Shown here: positions 6,172-9,208 of the stretch, piece by piece
Layout of the letters: every line of letters begins with the position of its first letter
Numbering within the stretch: position 1 is the first letter of the stretch
NCBI GenBank assembly: GCA_902782965.1
Contig: CACZPG010000188.1
Coordinates: 1 to 9,208, forward strand
Direction: 5' to 3'
DNA length: 9,208 bases
From: an uncultured Lachnospiraceae bacterium
GTDB lineage: Bacteria; Bacillota; Clostridia; Lachnospirales; Lachnospiraceae
Position numbers and translations under genes: made by a program
Notes under the pieces: model-generated
The model's database searches: none
Told to the model about the DNA's origin: nothing
The model's input: only the letters and a program-made list of their open reading frames with translations

Positions 6172-6531
6172 CTACTTACTACTGAAATACTCTTCTTTCT
6201 TTCCAACCATAGCATCGTACTGGTCATACATTCTCTGGACTGAATTCTCCAGAAAATAATAATGCATACAGTATGGAATCAACAGAACGAAAAGCATTAT
6301 GATGAGCGGTAGCAGAACTATCTCACCCTTAATTATAAATGCCAGGATACACATGACGGTACATACTGCAACCAGTGCAAAGACAATCAGATGAACCAGT
6401 CTTTCATGCTGGTAGAACTGAATCTGGGTAAGATGACGTTCTATCTCCTTATCCCATTCACGTCCACTGTCCTTATCCTCAGCAAGAATTCCATCTATAT
6501 ATGTAAGATAATTCTTAACCCTGTTCTTCAT
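6172..6531 (-). CDS. Small two-helix membrane protein of unknown function
   Basis: I do not recognise the family. The 119 residues have a charged N-terminal helix (1-44, rich in Lys, Asp, Glu and Arg), two hydrophobic segments (about 45-67 and 70-92) separated by a short KGE turn, and a charged C-terminus ending KKEEYFSSK. Both termini would face the same side, probably the cytoplasm. No enzymatic motif is visible. It lies 84 nt after the phosphodiesterase gene and 183 nt before the polysaccharide deacetylase, all on one strand, so an envelope-related role is a guess from context. AAGGA lies 10 nt before the ATG. The codon use and overlap-free position support a real gene. Confidence 0.75.
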   Translation of the reverse strand: MKNRVKNYLTYIDGILAEDKDSGREWDKEIERHLTQIQFYQHERLVHLIVFALVAVCTVMCILAFIIKGEIVLLPLIIMLFVLLIPYCMHYYFLENSVQRMYDQYDAMVGKKEEYFSSK

Positions 6532-6615
6532 ATGCCCCGGTTCCTTCTTCTATCTCATAAACAGTACTCAAGTCTTCCAAATTATCTGTACTGACCATCA
6601 ATTCAAGCCGATATT

Positions 6616-7326
6616 TCAGACCACCTGTTCACCGCGAATTACTTCAATCGCATTATCAGGTCTGTCGGTGATAATACCGTCCACTCCTTTTTTAAGGAAC
6701 TTCATTATACGCTTTTTTCTATTGAGTGTCCACACATAAACAGGATAATTATATCGATGTGCTCTCCTAACGAAGCCAAGCCTTATCAATCCATGGTACG
6801 GACTCACGAAATCCGCCTTGCATTTCTTAAGTCTTCTGATAGGAAATATTTCTGACAAACGTCTTCTGCTGTCTCCTCTCGAAATACCCAGAAGAAGTCC
6901 GGTCTGAATTTTGGGATTGATCAGTTTTACCGAATAAGAAACCCGGTCATCGAAGGACTTAATAGAATATTCATCCGGTCCAACATATTTATCCAGTTCT
7001 TTGATCAGACGGTTTTCGAAACCATGCTCCTTAACCTCAATATCCATGAATATCCTGCCTTTACAAAGAAGCAGAACCTCACTCAGAAGAGGCAAATGAT
7101 AGCCCTGTAACTCAGCCTCTCTCTCGAGAAGCTCGTACTCTGTCAGTTTGACCGGAAGATCAGCCAGAATATTGTCATGACAGACAACAAGCTTATTATC
7201 CTTAGTTTTGCGGACATCGAATTCAACCATATCGGCATTGATTTCAATAGCCTTCTCGAAGGACTCCAGCGTATTCTCTCGTTCAACCAGTCCTGACGCA
7301 CCCCTGTGCGCTATAATTTTAACCAT
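6616..7326 (-). CDS. Glycerophosphodiester phosphodiesterase, cytoplasmic type
   Basis: This enzyme hydrolyses deacylated phospholipid diesters to glycerol 3-phosphate and an alcohol. The 236 residues form one TIM-barrel GDPD domain with HRGASG (catalytic H7, R8), ENT (17-19), the metal ligands E35 and D37 (VEFDVRKTKD), catalytic H50 (VVCHD), E97 (MDIEVK), VWT (198-200) and the closing GVDGIITDRP (214-223). There is no signal peptide, so it resembles the cytoplasmic UgpQ group rather than secreted GlpQ. Length is normal. AAAGGA lies 6 nt before the ATG. It is the first minus-strand gene of the block and diverges from clpX across a 285-nt region. Confidence 0.93.
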   Translation of the reverse strand: MVKIIAHRGASGLVERENTLESFEKAIEINADMVEFDVRKTKDNKLVVCHDNILADLPVKLTEYELLEREAELQGYHLPLLSEVLLLCKGRIFMDIEVKEHGFENRLIKELDKYVGPDEYSIKSFDDRVSYSVKLINPKIQTGLLLGISRGDSRRRLSEIFPIRRLKKCKADFVSPYHGLIRLGFVRRAHRYNYPVYVWTLNRKKRIMKFLKKGVDGIITDRPDNAIEVIRGEQVV

Positions 7327-7488
7327 ACTTATCCTTTCATGTAATCACTATATTATTAATATGAATAGAAACGATATGTACTATATAATCATAATGCATC
7401 AGAAAAACCACTATATATAGTAGCTTCCAAGCCTAAGACAGATTAGCACTAATATTTTTAGAATTCAATAGTAAAAGTATCTAATATT

Positions 7489-7497
7489 TGTTATAAT
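7489..7497 (+). promoter_or_regulatory. Extended -10 promoter of clpX
   Basis: TGTTATAAT is a perfect TGnTATAAT. There is no good -35 (only a weak TAGTAA-like match 17 bp upstream), as is usual for extended -10 promoters. Transcription would start near 7504 and give a leader of about 108 nt. Confidence 0.6.
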
Positions 7498-7534
7498 CAT
7501 AGGAAATTTTTATGTATTTTATGACACACCTAAA

Positions 7535-7567
7535 TATTGCTGCTGAGTCATATTCAGCATTGCAATA
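7535..7567 (+). promoter_or_regulatory. Bulged hairpin in the clpX leader
   Basis: TATTGC and TGCTGA on the 5' side pair with TCAGCA and GCAATA on the 3' side (12 bp) with a 2-nt TT bulge and a 7-nt loop. There is no U-tract after it. It ends 30 nt before the AGGAGG, so it does not cover the ribosome binding site directly. Confidence 0.5.
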
Positions 7568-7597
7568 AATAAGGTAATTCACATTAAAATGATAAAC

Positions 7598-7603
7598 AGG
7601 AGG
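7598..7603 (+). promoter_or_regulatory. Ribosome binding site fixing the TTG start of clpX
   Basis: AGGAGG lies 8 nt before TTG at 7612. The next residues, SNNDEYEKYCYMC, lead straight into the zinc finger, which supports this start. Confidence 0.8.
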
Positions 7604-7611
7604 AAATATAC

Positions 7612-9123
7612 TTGAGTAATAATGACGAATACGAGAAGTACTGTTATATGTGCCGAAGACCTGAGTCAGATACAGGTAAGCTGATCAACTTCGCAGACAA
7701 TGTATACATTTGTCCGGATTGTCTTCAGAAGACACTGGATCAGATTCAGAATACACCGATTCTTGATATAACCAATATGCCGGGATTTAACAATTTCAAC
7801 ATGTTCACCCCTAACATGGACATACCTAATTCCCAGAAGCTTAAGAGGAGAAAGAAGAAAACCTCCGATTCAGATAAGCCCGATGGAGACGCTTCCTTCA
7901 CCCCTAACAGGGATGCAGCCGGAAACCCTGCACAGGCAAATGAATCCGAGGGAGAATCTAAACTTACACTTGAAAGCATACCAGCTCCTCACCAGATTAA
8001 GAAGCTTCTCGACAGAGATGTTGTCGGACAGGAATATGCCAAGAAAGTAATGTCGGTTGCAGTTTACAACCACTATAAGAGAGTTCTTGCTGAAGAGGCT
8101 GCTCTCGAAGAAGCTGAGAAACATCCTAAGAAGAAACTCAGTGCCAAGGAACAGGCATCTCTTAGTTACGAAGAAAATCCTGAAGCATTTCTGGATGATG
8201 TTGAAATAGAGAAATCCAACATGCTGATGATCGGACCTACCGGCTGTGGAAAGACTTACATGGTCAAAACCATTGCCAAGATCCTGGACGTTCCACTTGC
8301 AATCACGGATGCTACTTCCCTTACGGAAGCCGGCTATATAGGTGACGACGTAGAAAGTGTTCTCTCAAAGCTTCTTGCTGCTGCAGATAATGACATTGAG
8401 AAAGCAGAACACGGAATTGTATTTATTGATGAAATAGACAAGCTTGCCAAGAAACAGGAAACCCGATCCAGAGATGTCAGTGGTGAAGCTGTTCAGCAGG
8501 GACTTCTGAAAATCCTGGAAGGATCTGAGGTTGAGGTACCGATTGGTTCAGGAAGCAAGAATGCAATGACACCAACCACAATGATGAACACCAGCGGAAT
8601 CCTATTCATCTGTGGCGGAGCTTTTCCGGAGCTTGAAGAAATAATCAAGACAAGAATCGCAGCTCAGTCTTCTATCGGATTTGGAGCAAACCTGAGAGAC
8701 GAACTCGAAAATGATCCGAAGCTTCTTTCAAAGGTTACTACTGAGGACCTTCGTGGTTTCGGAATGATTCCGGAATTCCTCGGAAGACTTCCGGTAGTAT
8801 TTACATTTGAGAATCTTTCAGAAGAAATGTACATCAGAATCCTCAAGGAGCCTAGAAATTCCATCATCAAGCAATACCAGAAATTATTCAGAATAGATGA
8901 GGTTAAACTTGAATTCGAAGATGAGGCCTATCAGGAGATTGCTAAGATTGCTGCAGAGAGGAAAACCGGAGCAAGAGCTCTTCGTTCTATTATAGAAGAA
9001 CTTCTCCTGGATATAATGTACCAGGTACCAAGAGACAGCACCATCGGAACAGTGGTGATCACCGGAGATTATGTACGCCATAAAGGATCACCGATCATAA
9101 AGATCAGGGGTGCTGAGGAATAA
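7612..9123 (+). CDS. clpX: ClpX-like AAA+ unfoldase, long divergent form
   Basis: ClpX unfolds substrates with ATP and feeds them to ClpP. The 503 residues (typical ClpX about 420) start at TTG. An N-terminal C4 zinc finger (C11, C14, C34, C37) is followed by a long polar linker (about 45-118, with basic KLKRRKKK at 76-83). The AAA+ core has VVGQEYAKKVMSVAVYNHYKR, a charged insertion of about 25 residues (160-190), Walker A GPTGCGKT (208-215), pore loop GYIG (241-244, GYVG in most ClpX), Walker B IVFIDEID (269-276), SRDVSGEAVQQGLLK, arginine finger R392 and sensor-2 R455 (GARALR). The ClpP-contacting IGF (355-357) is present. The RKH loop motif is absent, replaced by GSGSKN. It is monocistronic here, away from clpP or tig, so it is probably a second ClpX paralogue. 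Confidence 0.9.
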   Translation: MSNNDEYEKYCYMCRRPESDTGKLINFADNVYICPDCLQKTLDQIQNTPILDITNMPGFNNFNMFTPNMDIPNSQKLKRRKKKTSDSDKPDGDASFTPNRDAAGNPAQANESEGESKLTLESIPAPHQIKKLLDRDVVGQEYAKKVMSVAVYNHYKRVLAEEAALEEAEKHPKKKLSAKEQASLSYEENPEAFLDDVEIEKSNMLMIGPTGCGKTYMVKTIAKILDVPLAITDATSLTEAGYIGDDVESVLSKLLAAADNDIEKAEHGIVFIDEIDKLAKKQETRSRDVSGEAVQQGLLKILEGSEVEVPIGSGSKNAMTPTTMMNTSGILFICGGAFPELEEIIKTRIAAQSSIGFGANLRDELENDPKLLSKVTTEDLRGFGMIPEFLGRLPVVFTFENLSEEMYIRILKEPRNSIIKQYQKLFRIDEVKLEFEDEAYQEIAKIAAERKTGARALRSIIEELLLDIMYQVPRDSTIGTVVITGDYVRHKGSPIIKIRGAEE

Positions 9124-9145
9124 AGAGTGTCGCTTGCGACACTCT
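9124..9145. terminator. Perfect 9-bp hairpin directly after clpX, likely terminator
   Basis: AGAGTGTCG, loop CTTG, CGACACTCT begins right after the clpX TAA. On the plus strand it is followed by CTCCGCG, a poor U-tract. On the minus strand the stem is followed by TTTATT, so it may work better for a gene arriving from the right. Confidence 0.55.
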
Positions 9146-9146
9146 C

Positions 9147-9208
9147 CGCGCGAGGCGCGTGTTGCCAAAGGCAACTATCTACCTATCGCGCCGAGACGCA
9201 TCCTTAGC
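9147..9208. repeat. GC-rich tandem hairpins, cut by window edge
   Basis: Two more hairpins follow at once: CGCGC/GCGCG with loop GAG (9147-9159) and GTTGCC/GGCAAC with loop AAA (9161-9175). GGCGCG (9154-9159) can also pair with CGCGCC (9187-9192) and enclose the second. The sequence is much richer in GC than the other spacers. It has no ORF and may be an intergenic repeat or the edge of a mobile element. The rest lies outside the window. Confidence 0.45.

Larger units (their letters stand above)
7327..7611. promoter_or_regulatory. Divergent regulatory region between GDPD gene and clpX
   Basis: The 285 AT-rich nt contain no ORF of note. Visible elements are a 12-bp palindrome ACTATATATAGT (7410-7421) on the GDPD side, an extended -10 promoter for clpX (7489-7497) and a hairpin in the clpX leader (7535-7567). 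No convincing -35/-10 pair could be picked for the GDPD gene. Confidence 0.6.

Noticed and set aside
7443..7450. TTAGCACT resembling half of a CIRCE (HrcA) site before clpX
   Set aside because: The second half GAGTGCTAA is missing at the required spacing, and no CtsR-type site was found either.

Overview
The window comes from a low-GC Firmicute, most likely a Lachnospiraceae-type clostridium (Butyrivibrio/Roseburia-like). The reasons are the infC-rpmI order, an HD protein with a cysteine-rich tail inside a folate cluster, AT-rich spacers, AGGAGG ribosome binding sites, TTG starts and a long stand-alone ClpX. The family assignment is inferred from protein character, without any database search.

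Layout: from 1 to 7326 every real gene lies on the minus strand, so it reads right to left. A cytoplasmic glycerophosphodiester phosphodiesterase (7326-6616) is followed by a two-helix membrane protein (6531-6172), a membrane-anchored polysaccharide deacetylase (5988-4960), folC (4902-3565), an HD-domain hydrolase (3479-2904) and a 561-residue multidomain enzyme (2852-1167). A strong sigma-70-type promoter (1040-1011) then opens a separate unit: a structured leader with a 35-codon upstream ORF, infC (IF-3) and the start of rpmI (L35). On the plus strand, divergently transcribed, is a clpX-like gene (7612-9123) followed by a cluster of GC-rich hairpins that runs to the window edge.

The most unusual gene is the 561-residue one. 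It joins, in one uninterrupted frame, dihydroneopterin aldolase (FolB), HPPK (FolK), prephenate dehydratase (PDT) and a phenylalanine-type ACT domain. FolB, FolK and the upstream FolC are folate enzymes, while PDT makes phenylpyruvate for phenylalanine. Both pathways branch from chorismate. The HD hydrolase between folC and the fusion could supply a dephosphorylation step of pterin synthesis, but this is a hypothesis. folE and folP are not in the window.

The second notable point is the infC start. The ATG at 776 has no Shine-Dalgarno sequence. A GGAGGG lies 7 nt before an in-frame ATA (761-759), and that ATA overlaps the stop codon of an upstream ORF with its own ribosome binding site. This looks like translational coupling to a non-canonical IF-3 start codon. 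Also worth a look: the ClpX paralogue keeps the zinc finger, AAA+ motifs and ClpP-binding IGF loop but lacks the RKH loop motif.
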